Origin: SpSt-1165 sp964391725
GTDB lineage: Bacteria; Chloroflexota; Anaerolineae; Anaerolineales; Anaerolineaceae
Direction of reading: 5' to 3'
NCBI GenBank assembly: GCA_964391725.1
Contig: CAYMNB010000004.1
Coordinates: 1-64,000, forward strand
Length of the DNA: 64,000 nucleotides
Under the pieces are notes generated by a model, which searched no databases, was not told the origin of the DNA, and worked only from the letters and a program-made list of their open reading frames with translations. The translations under genes and the position numbers were made by a program. Of this stretch, positions 33,057 to 42,509 are shown piece by piece (the first letter of the stretch is position 1; every line of letters begins with the position of its first letter).

Positions 33057-34547
33057 TCAACCAGTGATAGTCTCTGTAAGCAATGGAAACCCGGACAATT
33101 GCAGGTACAGGTTCAGATACTCCCGGGCTGACTGACGCCAGGAGTAGTCTTTGTTCATACCGTTGACTTGAATTTGCTGCCATAAAGCCTGGTCTTTATA
33201 CGCCCCCAGCACCCGTTCCAAGGTGGCAGCAAAAGCTTCGTGGGTGAGCGCTGGGCTCAAGAAACCGGTTTGTTCTGAAGAATTTCCATCATCAAGAATC
33301 GTATCAACAAAACCGCCCACGGCATTCGCCGCAGGCACACAACCATAACGCATGCCAATCAATTGGGTGAGCCCGCACGGTTCATAGCGTGACGGCAGCA
33401 GGATGGCGTCACCGCCGGCATACATACGCCGGGCCAGCGCGCCGTCAAAGCGTATCGCGACCCTCACGCGATCCGGCATTTCGCTTGCCAATAGTTGACA
33501 CTCTTTTTCAATCTCCTCAGCACCAGTACCAAGGATAATCGCCTGCCATTTTTTCTTTTTTATAAGGCGCAGCGCCGCAATGGCGGTGTCAATGCCTTTC
33601 TGGTGGTCCAGCCGCGAAATTACCACAAACAAGGGCACCGATGCCGAAATCGGGAGCCCGAATTCTTTTTGCAGCACTGTTTTGTTTTTCTGACGATCTG
33701 TCATAGTGCTCATATCATAGTTATGCAGCAGTGCAGAATCCGTGGAAGGGTTCCAGGCATTGTAATCCAGGCCATTGATGATACCGCTGATACGATCAGC
33801 GCGGCGGAAGAGGAAATCTTCCAGCGAACAGCCGAATTCAGGGGTTTGAATCTCGCGCGCATAGGTCGGTGACACCGCGTTGATATGATCGGCAGAGATC
33901 AAACCAAGCGGCATAGCAAAACTGCGCCCCCATTTTGGCAGCAACCGCGAACGGTGCACGGGCATGGAGAAATCTCGCAAGATTTCTTTGCATTCGGCGC
34001 CCATGTAGGGCAGGTTGTGCACCGTGAACAGAGATTTTGTGTCGGCAAAGAACGAGTCCTGTCCACGCAGATGATCGAGGGCATACACAGCCAGGGCAGT
34101 GTGCCAGTCATTGGCGTTCAAGATATGCGGTTGGAAACCGATCTGTTTGGCTAACGCCAACGCAGCCAATGAAAAAGACGCAAACTTGGCCATATCCTCT
34201 TCCGGCTGGAAACTATAGATGCGTTTGGCAGCGCTGATCTCCTTGCCGTCGATCAGGTAAACGGGCATGCCCTCCAGTTCGGTCTCGAAAACATCCATCT
34301 CCATGTCACCGGATTTACGCGGCAGGTGCAGGGTCAACAATGGCGGCGACAGGGGATACTGTTCCACCACCTCGCGGTGATAGGGAATCACCAGACGGAT
34401 GTCAACCTGCCAGCCATCGTTATCAGCCGGGTTAAGCTGGCGCAAAATGGGCGGAAGAGTTCCGGCGACGTCGCCCAACCCGCCGATTTTAACAAAAGGA
34501 CGGGCTTCTGAAGCGATGTATAAAATTCGTAGTATCTTATCTGTCAT
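33057..34547 (-). CDS. glgA: Glycogen synthase
   Basis: A 496-residue GT5 enzyme that extends glycogen from ADP- or UDP-glucose. The sugar-nucleotide motif appears at the N-terminus (ASEARPFVKIGGLGDVAG), and the C-terminal half has the RYEPCGLTQLIGMRYG and GTGAEE motifs of the retaining GT-B fold. It is the neighbour of malQ on the same strand. No ADP-glucose pyrophosphorylase (glgC) is in the window. The start is ATG 34547, without a strong ribosome site. Confidence 0.92.
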   Translation of the reverse strand: MTDKILRILYIASEARPFVKIGGLGDVAGTLPPILRQLNPADNDGWQVDIRLVIPYHREVVEQYPLSPPLLTLHLPRKSGDMEMDVFETELEGMPVYLIDGKEISAAKRIYSFQPEEDMAKFASFSLAALALAKQIGFQPHILNANDWHTALAVYALDHLRGQDSFFADTKSLFTVHNLPYMGAECKEILRDFSMPVHRSRLLPKWGRSFAMPLGLISADHINAVSPTYAREIQTPEFGCSLEDFLFRRADRISGIINGLDYNAWNPSTDSALLHNYDMSTMTDRQKNKTVLQKEFGLPISASVPLFVVISRLDHQKGIDTAIAALRLIKKKKWQAIILGTGAEEIEKECQLLASEMPDRVRVAIRFDGALARRMYAGGDAILLPSRYEPCGLTQLIGMRYGCVPAANAVGGFVDTILDDGNSSEQTGFLSPALTHEAFAATLERVLGAYKDQALWQQIQVNGMNKDYSWRQSAREYLNLYLQLSGFPLLTETITG

Positions 34548-34587
34548 TGGTTCAAAAGCCCTTTCCTATTTTGTCTTTTGTTCGCAA

Positions 34588-36567
34588 TCAATTTTGTGCT
34601 TTTACCATCTTTATATAGTCACCCTTTTGGGTTTCTTCCTGAGGCGCGTTCAGAAATTCTAACAGGTCCGAAATCATCAACGACTTGGCTTCGGCATCGC
34701 GCTGGCTCCACGTGCGGCTTTTCACTTCGAGGAATTTGCCCAACTGCGGCACAATCATGGTGTCCAGATTGACATAAAATTCAGTGCCATGGAAACGCAC
34801 CAGAAAACGCAAACGGTCCTTCTCGATCTCGGTTTCTGTCAGCGGTTTGAAATACTCACGGTAGAAGCGCAGACTTTGGGTAGCTGGCGCAAGGAAACGA
34901 CTGCGCGATAGCAACACCTTATTCTGCAGTTCTTCTTCCTCTTCCGGGCCGATTAGCGTCAGGCGCGAACGCACCTGTTCAATTTTACCTTTGTCATCGA
35001 TGAAATGATCTTCACGGTAACGCAAAAAGCCCTGTGATGGTTTGTCAAACCCGAAATAGGTGTCATATTCGTGGTAGTGACGTTGATAGACCACCACCAG
35101 CTCATCTTTCTGCAGGGCTTCCAACACCGGCGTGAAATCATCAATAGCTATCTTTGCCTGCACCTCAAAGCTCTCTTCTTCCAGTGCACCGCCGACAGCA
35201 ATCAGTTTCGAAAGCACAGATCCCTCGCGCTCCTGCAGGAAGGCATCGATCTGTTCAGCCAGTGCCTGTGATTCGAAGATAATTTGTTCCTCATTCAATG
35301 TCAGCAGTTGGCGTTCCCTCATAACGAATTGTCCGTTAATCATCACATCGGTCACGTCGCTGGCTTTGCTGGCATAAATCAAACGCGCATATACTGTGTC
35401 ATCGTTGTGCGCAAAGCGCGGCATGTTGTGGGTAACATCGATATCCACCAGGATCAAATCGGCAGCTTTGCCAGCTTCCAGCGAACCCGTGATCTTCTCC
35501 AACCCCAATACAGCCGCGCCCATGCGGGTTGCCATCAGCAGCGCCGTGCGTGCCGGCAGGGTGGTAGGTTCCATGGTGGCAAGTTTGGCGAGAAAGGTTG
35601 CCAATCGCACTTCTTCGAACATATCCAGGTCATTGTTGGAAGCAGTGCCATCCGTGCCGATTCCGACATTCACACCGATCTCCAGCATTTTCGATACCGG
35701 TGCAGCCCCTGATGCCAGTTTCATATTCGAAGACGGGTTGTGCGCCACCCCCACACCATGGTGTTCTAACGTGCGGATCTCCCCGTCATCGATATGAACA
35801 CAATGCGCGGCAATGGTTTTTGCCTCAAATACATCCTGTTTTTTGACGTAAGGCACCACCGGCATGCCGGTTTCCGCCCGCATAGATTCAACTTCCTGGG
35901 CGGTTTCAGAGATGTGAATGTGAAGAGGCACATCATATTTGCGTGCCAGTTCACTGCATTGCTGCAGAATGTCTTCTGTGCAGGTGTAGGGCGCGTGCGG
36001 CGCCACCGCCGGCACGATCAGAGGATGGTCTTTCCACTTCTTGATCATGGTTTCCGCTGCCTGCAAACCCTCTTCATACGAGCGTGCATCTGGCGAGGGG
36101 AACTTTAATACCGTCTGTCCAACTACCGCGCGCATACCCGCCTCCACGGCTGTTTCAGCAACTACATCTTCAAAGTAATACATATCCGCAAAGGTGGTGG
36201 TGCCTCCGCGGATCATCTCGGCGCAAGCCAGTTGGGTGCCCAGATGGCAGAATTCAGGGGAAACAAATTCACGCTCCACCGGCATCATATACCCCATCAG
36301 CCACACGTCCAGCCGCAGGTCATCCGCCAGCCCGCGCAGCAGGGTCATCGGCACATGCGTATGCACATTTACCAGACCCGGCATCAACACCTTACCACCG
36401 CAGTCGATGATCTCATCAGCAGAAAATTGATCAAGTATGTCTTTTTCAGCGCCAACAGCAGCAATCACATGTTCTTTGACTGCCACCGCTCCCCTTTGAT
36501 ACAGGTGAAATTCTTCATCCATGGTCACTACCATGGCATTGGTAAACAGGACATCTGCTTTTTTCAT
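34588..36567 (-). CDS. Amidohydrolase (MTA/SAH deaminase-like) fused to a CYTH domain
   Basis: A 659-residue fusion. Residues about 5-430 are a metal-dependent amidohydrolase of the MtaD/SAH deaminase type: HTH metal site (69-71), HAPY at 191, HIHISE near 217, the His in AAHCVHID near 255, and GTDGTASNN near 305. Residues about 466-640 form a CYTH-like domain: EVQAK at 468 in place of the usual ExExK (Glu to Gln), FLRYRED near 514, then LDTMIVPQLGKFLEVKSR at 601-618. CYTH domains bind triphosphate or polyphosphate in a beta-tunnel. The pairing suggests a deaminase controlled by, or acting on, a phosphate-bearing ligand. GGAGG precedes the start at eight bases. Confidence 0.8.
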   Translation of the reverse strand: MKKADVLFTNAMVVTMDEEFHLYQRGAVAVKEHVIAAVGAEKDILDQFSADEIIDCGGKVLMPGLVNVHTHVPMTLLRGLADDLRLDVWLMGYMMPVEREFVSPEFCHLGTQLACAEMIRGGTTTFADMYYFEDVVAETAVEAGMRAVVGQTVLKFPSPDARSYEEGLQAAETMIKKWKDHPLIVPAVAPHAPYTCTEDILQQCSELARKYDVPLHIHISETAQEVESMRAETGMPVVPYVKKQDVFEAKTIAAHCVHIDDGEIRTLEHHGVGVAHNPSSNMKLASGAAPVSKMLEIGVNVGIGTDGTASNNDLDMFEEVRLATFLAKLATMEPTTLPARTALLMATRMGAAVLGLEKITGSLEAGKAADLILVDIDVTHNMPRFAHNDDTVYARLIYASKASDVTDVMINGQFVMRERQLLTLNEEQIIFESQALAEQIDAFLQEREGSVLSKLIAVGGALEEESFEVQAKIAIDDFTPVLEALQKDELVVVYQRHYHEYDTYFGFDKPSQGFLRYREDHFIDDKGKIEQVRSRLTLIGPEEEEELQNKVLLSRSRFLAPATQSLRFYREYFKPLTETEIEKDRLRFLVRFHGTEFYVNLDTMIVPQLGKFLEVKSRTWSQRDAEAKSLMISDLLEFLNAPQEETQKGDYIKMVKAQN

Positions 36568-36582
36568 AGGGTATCCTCCATT

Positions 36583-37716
36583 TTATTCATTCGGTTGCGT
36601 GATCAAGGCCTGATAGATGCCGGCGAACAAGGCATTCATCGCCCACTGCGGTGCCAGTTGATGATGTCCGCCAAACGAGCGATTGATGCGCAAAGACTTG
36701 CCGCGATAGAGGGTTTCAACGAATATTTCATGCCGTTCCCGCTCTGGCTTCATCTGCAGTGTGGCTCTCAGTGTATTTTGATCAATGGGAAATGTTTCAT
36801 CATCTCCAATACTATTTATTTTAACCTGTTTTAACAAGATTTTGCCAAATTGCTCTTCAACGAATCCAGTATCCAATCCTTCGACCGCCACCAGGGCCTG
36901 TATGCGATCCCTAACCAACAGCAGCGATACCGCCTCGGCAATGGTTTCCTCATCAATGCCGTATATGGCGCTGCCCAGCCGCTGGCGAATGGTTTGCTCA
37001 ACCTCGTCGATCATGACATCCGCCTGTGCTTCTGAGGAGGCTTTGGCGGTTATGCGCACATCCACCTGACCCGATTTCGCCAACAGCCCTACCGTTGGAT
37101 TGGTAAGCAGCTCCAAATCACCGATCACATCATCCACGCTGGATTCACCCAGTCCGATGGTATGCAGCACCCTGGCTTTGATTAAGTCAGTGAGCTGGTA
37201 ACGTTCGATTAAATAAGGCAGCAGCGCATGGCTGGTCAGGTATTCCATCTCTTTGGGCACACCTGGCAGGCAGAACACACATCTGTCACCGCGCTCCATG
37301 ATAAAACAAGGCGCGGTTCCCACCGGGTTTTCCACCGCAATCCCCCCCGCAGGGATATAAGCCTGGCGTTTGTTGTTCTCGGTCGGAGTGCGCGAAAAAC
37401 GCATGAACCGGTTCTGGATCTGCTCCCACAGGGCGGGTTGATATTCGATCTCTACCCCAAACGCGATCGCCAACGCCTCACGCGTGGGATCATCTACCGT
37501 CGGACCCAACCCTCCCGTTGTGATCACAATGTCAGCCCGTGATAGAGCTTCATTCACCAATTCAGCCACCCTGTGTGCATTATCACCGATCATGGTGGTG
37601 CGAAACAAATTGACACCATGATCGCGCAATTGACGGGCAAGATAATGGGTATTGGTATCTTGAATCTCCCCCAATAACAATTCGGTTCCAATGGCGATAA
37701 TCTCGGCGTTAGGCAT
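36583..37716 (-). CDS. cinA: CinA-like protein with degenerate C-terminal deamidase domain
   Basis: A 377-residue protein. The N-terminal MoaB/Mog-like domain is complete (EIIAIGTELLLGEIQDTNT, ITTGGLGPTVDDPTRE, VFCLPGVPKEM). The C-terminal PncC deamidase domain is diverged: where active enzymes have a VAESCTGG-type site, this has VAVEGLDTG (about residues 276-284 of the shorter form). The domain still ends with SFGGHHQLAPQWAMNAL, like the normal terminus. So ADP-ribose hydrolysis may remain but nicotinamide-mononucleotide deamidation probably does not. The ATG at 37716 is preferred over one 45 bases upstream because AGGGAG precedes it. Confidence 0.7.
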   Translation of the reverse strand: MPNAEIIAIGTELLLGEIQDTNTHYLARQLRDHGVNLFRTTMIGDNAHRVAELVNEALSRADIVITTGGLGPTVDDPTREALAIAFGVEIEYQPALWEQIQNRFMRFSRTPTENNKRQAYIPAGGIAVENPVGTAPCFIMERGDRCVFCLPGVPKEMEYLTSHALLPYLIERYQLTDLIKARVLHTIGLGESSVDDVIGDLELLTNPTVGLLAKSGQVDVRITAKASSEAQADVMIDEVEQTIRQRLGSAIYGIDEETIAEAVSLLLVRDRIQALVAVEGLDTGFVEEQFGKILLKQVKINSIGDDETFPIDQNTLRATLQMKPERERHEIFVETLYRGKSLRINRSFGGHHQLAPQWAMNALFAGIYQALITQPNE

Positions 37717-37935
37717 TACGCTGGGCTCCCTGCTGTGCTTGTAAAAAGAAACCCGCAACAAAAAATGCTGCGAATTTCTCTTGATTCTATCATGAGTTGA
37801 TAGTGCGTTTCCAATTTTTCGTTAAGGGGTTCTTATGATAAAAGCCAGCAAAGCCAGAGGGAATCCATTATAATAGGGTTCTATCATAAAAATTGTACTG
37901 GCATTCGTGTCAGTCACATAGACAAAGGAAGTAAT

Positions 37936-39237
37936 ATGCGCAAGTTTTGGTTTTTAGCGGTACTTTTATTGGCAGTCTTCGTTTTCAGCGCTTGCCAAAC
38001 CACAGGTGATGTCAGCGAAAATCCGCAAAACACCCAGGAAGCAGAAGACACCCCTGTCATTGTCACAGAGGTAGAACCCACCGTGGTCAACCCCGGCCAG
38101 GTGCTCGAAGAGGTGGTACCCGTGGCAGCAGGTGGCGTCACCGCCGGGCAGTGCTCTGTCAATGAGTATCCCATCTTCCCTTATCCGCTGCCCACCGCGG
38201 AGGATTGGAGCATTGGTCCCGAAGATGCTGCTGTCACCATCATTACCTACTCTGATCTCTCCTGCCCTTATTGCGCGTTGATGGATTTCGAATTGGCGCA
38301 GCTCTATGCCCAAAACCCGGACGACACCCGCCTCATCTACCGCCATTTCCTGCTTGGCTATTATGAATTATCGCAAATCGGTGCGATGACCGCTGAATAT
38401 GTCGGCGAAGAACTGGGCGATGAAGCCTTTTTTGCCTTCATAGACCGAATCTTTGACGAACAGGAAACTTGGAAAGAATTACCGGAAGATGAATTCAAAG
38501 TATACCTGTTGGCATTGTTGGATGAAGAATTTGACCTGGTTCCTGAAGATTTTGAAGCCATCCTGACCAATGAAGAATACCTGCAAAAGTTCTCGGGCCA
38601 GCAACTGGGTGCCCAGATGTTTGTCAGAGGCACTCCCTACGTATTGATTAATGGCATTCCGCTCGAATACATGCCGGTCACTTCCTTCCAGGAAGCCTGG
38701 CAGTGGGCCAAGGATTTCCCCACCCGTCAATTTGACCAGTGCCCTGAATTTGAGATTGATCGTGACAAAGAATACTTTGCCACCGTTGAAACCACCAAAG
38801 GGTTTTTCACCATGCAGTTGCTGCCTGACTCAGCCCCCACCACGGTCAATAGTTTCATTTTCCTTGCCACCCGTGGCTTCTACAATGACGTCGTTTTCCA
38901 CCGGGTAATTCCGGGGTTTGTGGCACAAACCGGCGATTTCACCGGCATGGGCATTTTTGGGCCTGGATATACCTACGAAAATGAGATCGATGCCGGCCTG
39001 AAATATTCCGCGCGCGGTGTGGTCGGCATGGCCAATGCCGGCGCAAATACCAATGGCAGCCAATGGTTCATCACCTACTCTCCACAGCCTGTGCTGGATG
39101 GACAATACACCATCTTCGCACTGGTAACCGAAGGCATGGAAGTGGTTGAAGCATTGCAGAGCATTGACCCCCAGAATCCTGACCAGGTACCAGTGGAACC
39201 TGACCGAATCCTCTCCATTTCGATCACGGAGAAATAA
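37936..39237 (+). CDS. DsbA-like thioredoxin-cyclophilin fusion lipoprotein
   Basis: A 433-residue lipoprotein (lipobox FSAC, Cys20). After a short linker comes a DsbA-type thioredoxin domain with CPYC at 110-113 and cis-Pro at TPYVL (about 233), then a peptidyl-prolyl isomerase domain of the cyclophilin type (about 280-433) with FHRVIPGFVAQTGDF, including the catalytic Arg, and NTNGSQWFITY. It would act at the outer face of the membrane in disulfide formation and prolyl isomerisation, that is, folding of exported proteins. A paralogue follows 3 bp later. A TATAAT is at 37869-37874. Confidence 0.85.
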   Translation: MRKFWFLAVLLLAVFVFSACQTTGDVSENPQNTQEAEDTPVIVTEVEPTVVNPGQVLEEVVPVAAGGVTAGQCSVNEYPIFPYPLPTAEDWSIGPEDAAVTIITYSDLSCPYCALMDFELAQLYAQNPDDTRLIYRHFLLGYYELSQIGAMTAEYVGEELGDEAFFAFIDRIFDEQETWKELPEDEFKVYLLALLDEEFDLVPEDFEAILTNEEYLQKFSGQQLGAQMFVRGTPYVLINGIPLEYMPVTSFQEAWQWAKDFPTRQFDQCPEFEIDRDKEYFATVETTKGFFTMQLLPDSAPTTVNSFIFLATRGFYNDVVFHRVIPGFVAQTGDFTGMGIFGPGYTYENEIDAGLKYSARGVVGMANAGANTNGSQWFITYSPQPVLDGQYTIFALVTEGMEVVEALQSIDPQNPDQVPVEPDRILSISITEK

Positions 39238-39240
39238 ACA

Positions 39241-40524
39241 TTGCGCAAAGGGGTGAGACGCAGTCATTTTTTGTTCATTTATATCATTTCAACGGTGCTG
39301 GCCGCCTGCGCCGGCACCGTTGAAATGGCTGCCACCGTCACCCCGCAGGCAACCCCCACTGACCTGCCTCTCCCCACCAGCCCACCCTTTTTAGAAGAAC
39401 TCTTTCCGGGAGAATTCAGCGATTGTGTCCTCGCTGCTGAATCAACGCTGCCGCCTTTTACAGTACCCAACCCCCTCATCTCTGACCATATCGCCGGAAA
39501 TGCCGATGACCCCGCCATCACCATGGTGGTCTACAACGATATGCAATGCCCTTATTGCGCGGCTTTCCACGAAGTGACCCGTTTACTCCTGTGGGAATAT
39601 CCTGATGAACTCCAGGTCATCTACCGCCATCTGCCCTTGTTCATGGTGCATGGCAATGCTTTTATTGCCGCTCAGGCGTTGGAGGCGGCTGCCCTGCAAA
39701 ACCAACAGGCTTTTTTTGAGGTGCAGGATCATTTATTCAATCATCAGAGCGAGTGGCAGGCGCTAAGTCCCGAAGACTTTTCTTCCTATCTGCGCGATCT
39801 GCTGCCATCCTTTGAACTCGACCCAGACCAATTTGAACTTGCCATGCTCAATGAGGAAATGACCCTGGCACTGCTCAATGACCTGGACAGTACACTGCAA
39901 GCCGGCATCACCACAACCCCCTTTATTTTGCTCAACGGGCAGGTGTATACTGCCCTCTCGCGCGACCTATCAACCATCCGCACCATCATCGAACTGGAAT
40001 TGCTGAAAGAGCGCCAATTCAATCAGTGCCCCCCGCGTGTCTTCGAAGCAGATACCAGTTACAATGCTACCCTCCACACCTCTCAGGGCGACATCATCAT
40101 CAAACTGTATCCCGAATATGCACCGCTTGCGGTGAATAATTTCCTCTTTCTGGCGCAGCAAGGCTGGTATGATCAACTGCCCTTCTACATGGTCATCCCG
40201 GATGAGTTCGCTCTCACCGGCGACCCGACCGGCTCCAGCCTGGGCACCCCCGGTTATACCTTCCGTTCAGAGACCAACCCTGCGCTGACCTTTGACCGCG
40301 CTGGTGTTATAGCGATGAACAACGCTGGCTCACCTAACACCAACGGCAGCCAATTCTTCATCACCTACGGTCCCCTGCCCGCCTATAACAACAAATTCAC
40401 CATATTCGGACAGGTGCTGCAAGGGTTGGATGTGCTGCAAAACCTTACACCACGCAATCCTGCCAGTGATCCTACTATCGCGCCAGCCGACCTGCTTCTT
40501 TCTGTTACAATTGATGCGAAATGA
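39241..40524 (+). CDS. Second DsbA-cyclophilin fusion lipoprotein, cyclophilin site diverged
   Basis: A 427-residue paralogue of the preceding gene with the same domain order: lipobox LAAC (Cys23), a Pro/Thr linker, thioredoxin CPYC at 102-105 and a cyclophilin domain. The cyclophilin active motif reads FYMVIPDEFALTGD, so the catalytic Arg and the conserved Gln are replaced; the NTNGSQFFITY part is kept. Isomerase activity is therefore doubtful, whereas the redox domain seems intact. The start is a TTG at 39241, nine bases after GGAG. Its stop overlaps the start of the PrsW gene (ATGA), suggesting co-translation. Confidence 0.8.
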   Translation: MRKGVRRSHFLFIYIISTVLAACAGTVEMAATVTPQATPTDLPLPTSPPFLEELFPGEFSDCVLAAESTLPPFTVPNPLISDHIAGNADDPAITMVVYNDMQCPYCAAFHEVTRLLLWEYPDELQVIYRHLPLFMVHGNAFIAAQALEAAALQNQQAFFEVQDHLFNHQSEWQALSPEDFSSYLRDLLPSFELDPDQFELAMLNEEMTLALLNDLDSTLQAGITTTPFILLNGQVYTALSRDLSTIRTIIELELLKERQFNQCPPRVFEADTSYNATLHTSQGDIIIKLYPEYAPLAVNNFLFLAQQGWYDQLPFYMVIPDEFALTGDPTGSSLGTPGYTFRSETNPALTFDRAGVIAMNNAGSPNTNGSQFFITYGPLPAYNNKFTIFGQVLQGLDVLQNLTPRNPASDPTIAPADLLLSVTIDAK

Positions 40525-41786
40525 ATCAACCCTCCATCGAACCAACCACCAACAAAGTGAACCTTCTGAACTTTCTGGCATTCATCATCCTGACATCCGG
40601 TGTCCTGTTCAGCCTGCTGATAGCTGCTCTGGGTGGATTGATAGGTTTGTTTACGCTCGTAAACCTGGCGCAAGATGGCGCATTCAACAACCAGTTGTTC
40701 ACAGCATTAAACCTGACCATGATGATGTTCACGTTGAGTGTTTTGATGATCCCCGGCTGGCTGGTCTCATTGCGGCGTTTGTTCAATAAACAACCTGCTG
40801 CGCAAGCCCCGGATCAATCGAACAACCGCGGAATGCAGCTGCCCAACATTGCCCTGGCGGTAACAGCCGCGGCATTGGTTGCCGTGTATCTTCTGATGCA
40901 GGCGTTTGACGGCATCCAATGGCTGCTGCCTTTCCTGCAAATACCCGCGGTCATCGTTCCACTCTTCTGGATCTACCGCTTTACCACCCGACACTTCTCA
41001 ACGAAGAAACCACGCCGGAACTGGTTCTTTTTAGGGTTGAATTTAACCATACAGCCAGTCCTGGCATTTTCTATTGAAATATTGCTGTTGATTTTTATGG
41101 GATTGCTGATTATCTTCTGGCTTGCCCTCAACCCATCCCTGCTGGAAAACGTCCTGTCACAATTTGAAATGCTCACAGATATGAACCTGCCCATGGAGCA
41201 GGCTGAGGATCTGATCGCCGGCTTTTTAGAAAATCCCTGGATCTTCTGGCTGGTGCAATTCTTTGTCGCTCTCCTTGTGCCATTGGTGGAAGAATTTATC
41301 AAACCCATTTTGCTTTTCCGCTGGGTCAAACGTCCCCTGCGTGCTGTTGACGGTTTCTGGCTTGGCTTGATCAGCGGTACCGCTTTCACCTTGTTCGAAA
41401 ACTTCGGCAACGTAAGCGGAATCATGGCGCAAGATTGGTTCTTCGTCACCTTTGCTCGCTATGGCACCAGTTTCCTGCATATGGCAACCTCTGCCGCCAT
41501 GGGCTGGGCGTTGATGCAAACCTTCATAGACCGCAAAGTCATCAGAGCAGTGCTGGTCTACGGCGGGGTGGTCATCCTGCATGGTATCTGGAATTTCTTC
41601 GCCCTGCTGGCAGGTTTCAGCGTATTGCCCATGAAAAATCCACTCGCCATTTATTCGCTATCACCCATTGCACCAATCATACTGGTCTTTATCGCTCTCC
41701 TGTGTGCTGCCATCCTATTCATCGGCGGACATGCCCTTTTCCGCCAGAGCGAGGTAAACCAACCCGCCATTGAAAACATCTCATAA
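40521..41786 (+). CDS. PrsW-family intramembrane protease
   Basis: A 421-residue polytopic membrane protein of the CPBP/PrsW type. The motif EEFIKPILLFRW gives the EExxK pattern, with later ENFGNV and the FLHMATSAAMGW helix carrying a His, which are the metal-site positions of the family. In other bacteria PrsW cleaves anti-sigma factors in response to envelope stress. The ATG at 40521 overlaps the previous stop, and PlsC follows 15 bp later. A link between protein folding in the envelope and regulated proteolysis is inferred from context. Confidence 0.7.
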   Translation: MNQPSIEPTTNKVNLLNFLAFIILTSGVLFSLLIAALGGLIGLFTLVNLAQDGAFNNQLFTALNLTMMMFTLSVLMIPGWLVSLRRLFNKQPAAQAPDQSNNRGMQLPNIALAVTAAALVAVYLLMQAFDGIQWLLPFLQIPAVIVPLFWIYRFTTRHFSTKKPRRNWFFLGLNLTIQPVLAFSIEILLLIFMGLLIIFWLALNPSLLENVLSQFEMLTDMNLPMEQAEDLIAGFLENPWIFWLVQFFVALLVPLVEEFIKPILLFRWVKRPLRAVDGFWLGLISGTAFTLFENFGNVSGIMAQDWFFVTFARYGTSFLHMATSAAMGWALMQTFIDRKVIRAVLVYGGVVILHGIWNFFALLAGFSVLPMKNPLAIYSLSPIAPIILVFIALLCAAILFIGGHALFRQSEVNQPAIENIS

Positions 41787-41801
41787 CGAAAGCGTCCTGA
41801 C

Positions 41802-42494
41802 ATGACTAGGCAACAACTCCAAAAGATCATAAAATTTTTCTTGTTCGGACTCGCCAAAGTTGATTATCAGAATACGCATTTCGTTCCACCGGAAGGTCCG
41901 TTGATCGTGGTGACCAACCACCTCAGCCGTCTGGATATCCCGGTCTTGTTGGAAAATCCAGTCCGTCCCGAGATCACCGCGCTGGTGGCAGAAAAATACC
42001 GCGAACACTGGTTCTTGTCCTGGATTTTAAACACCTGCGGCATTATTTATCTTGACCGCAGCAAAGCGGATTTCAGCGCTTTTCGTGAAGCCCGGCGTGT
42101 GATCCAATCAGGGGTTGCCATGGGTATCGCCCCCGAAGGCACTCGCAGCCACGACCAAAAACTGGCAGAAGGCAAGGAAGGCGCAGCCATGCTTGCCATG
42201 CAATTGCAAGTACCCATCGTGCCGGTAGGTATCCATGGCACGGAACAGGCATTTAAAACACTCGGTAAATTCCGCAGACCGGTCATCACTGCGCGATTTG
42301 GCGAATCCTTTCTGCTGCCATCTTTCACCCGCGACAACCGCGCAGAACAATTAAAAAAAGGCACAGAAGAGATCATGTGCCGCATCGCCGTGCTGCTGCC
42401 CGAACAATACCATGGTTTCTATACCGATCATCCCCGGTTGAAAGAGCTTGCTCCTGAACGACCAAATCTGAAAAAAGGTCTGGAGAGGGTATAA
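41802..42494 (+). CDS. Lysophospholipid acyltransferase (PlsC family)
   Basis: A 230-residue acyltransferase. The HxxxxD-type motif appears as NHLSRLD, and the second block as APEGTRS, both for acyl-CoA or acyl-ACP dependent esterification. It likely makes phosphatidic acid from lysophosphatidic acid in the membrane. It is 15 bp from the PrsW gene and 15 bp from the next small gene, so one operon is likely. Other acyltransferases of this family can acylate other lipids, so the substrate is not certain. Confidence 0.85.
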   Translation: MTRQQLQKIIKFFLFGLAKVDYQNTHFVPPEGPLIVVTNHLSRLDIPVLLENPVRPEITALVAEKYREHWFLSWILNTCGIIYLDRSKADFSAFREARRVIQSGVAMGIAPEGTRSHDQKLAEGKEGAAMLAMQLQVPIVPVGIHGTEQAFKTLGKFRRPVITARFGESFLLPSFTRDNRAEQLKKGTEEIMCRIAVLLPEQYHGFYTDHPRLKELAPERPNLKKGLERV

Positions 42495-42509
42495 TAGGAG
42501 AGAGGTCTT

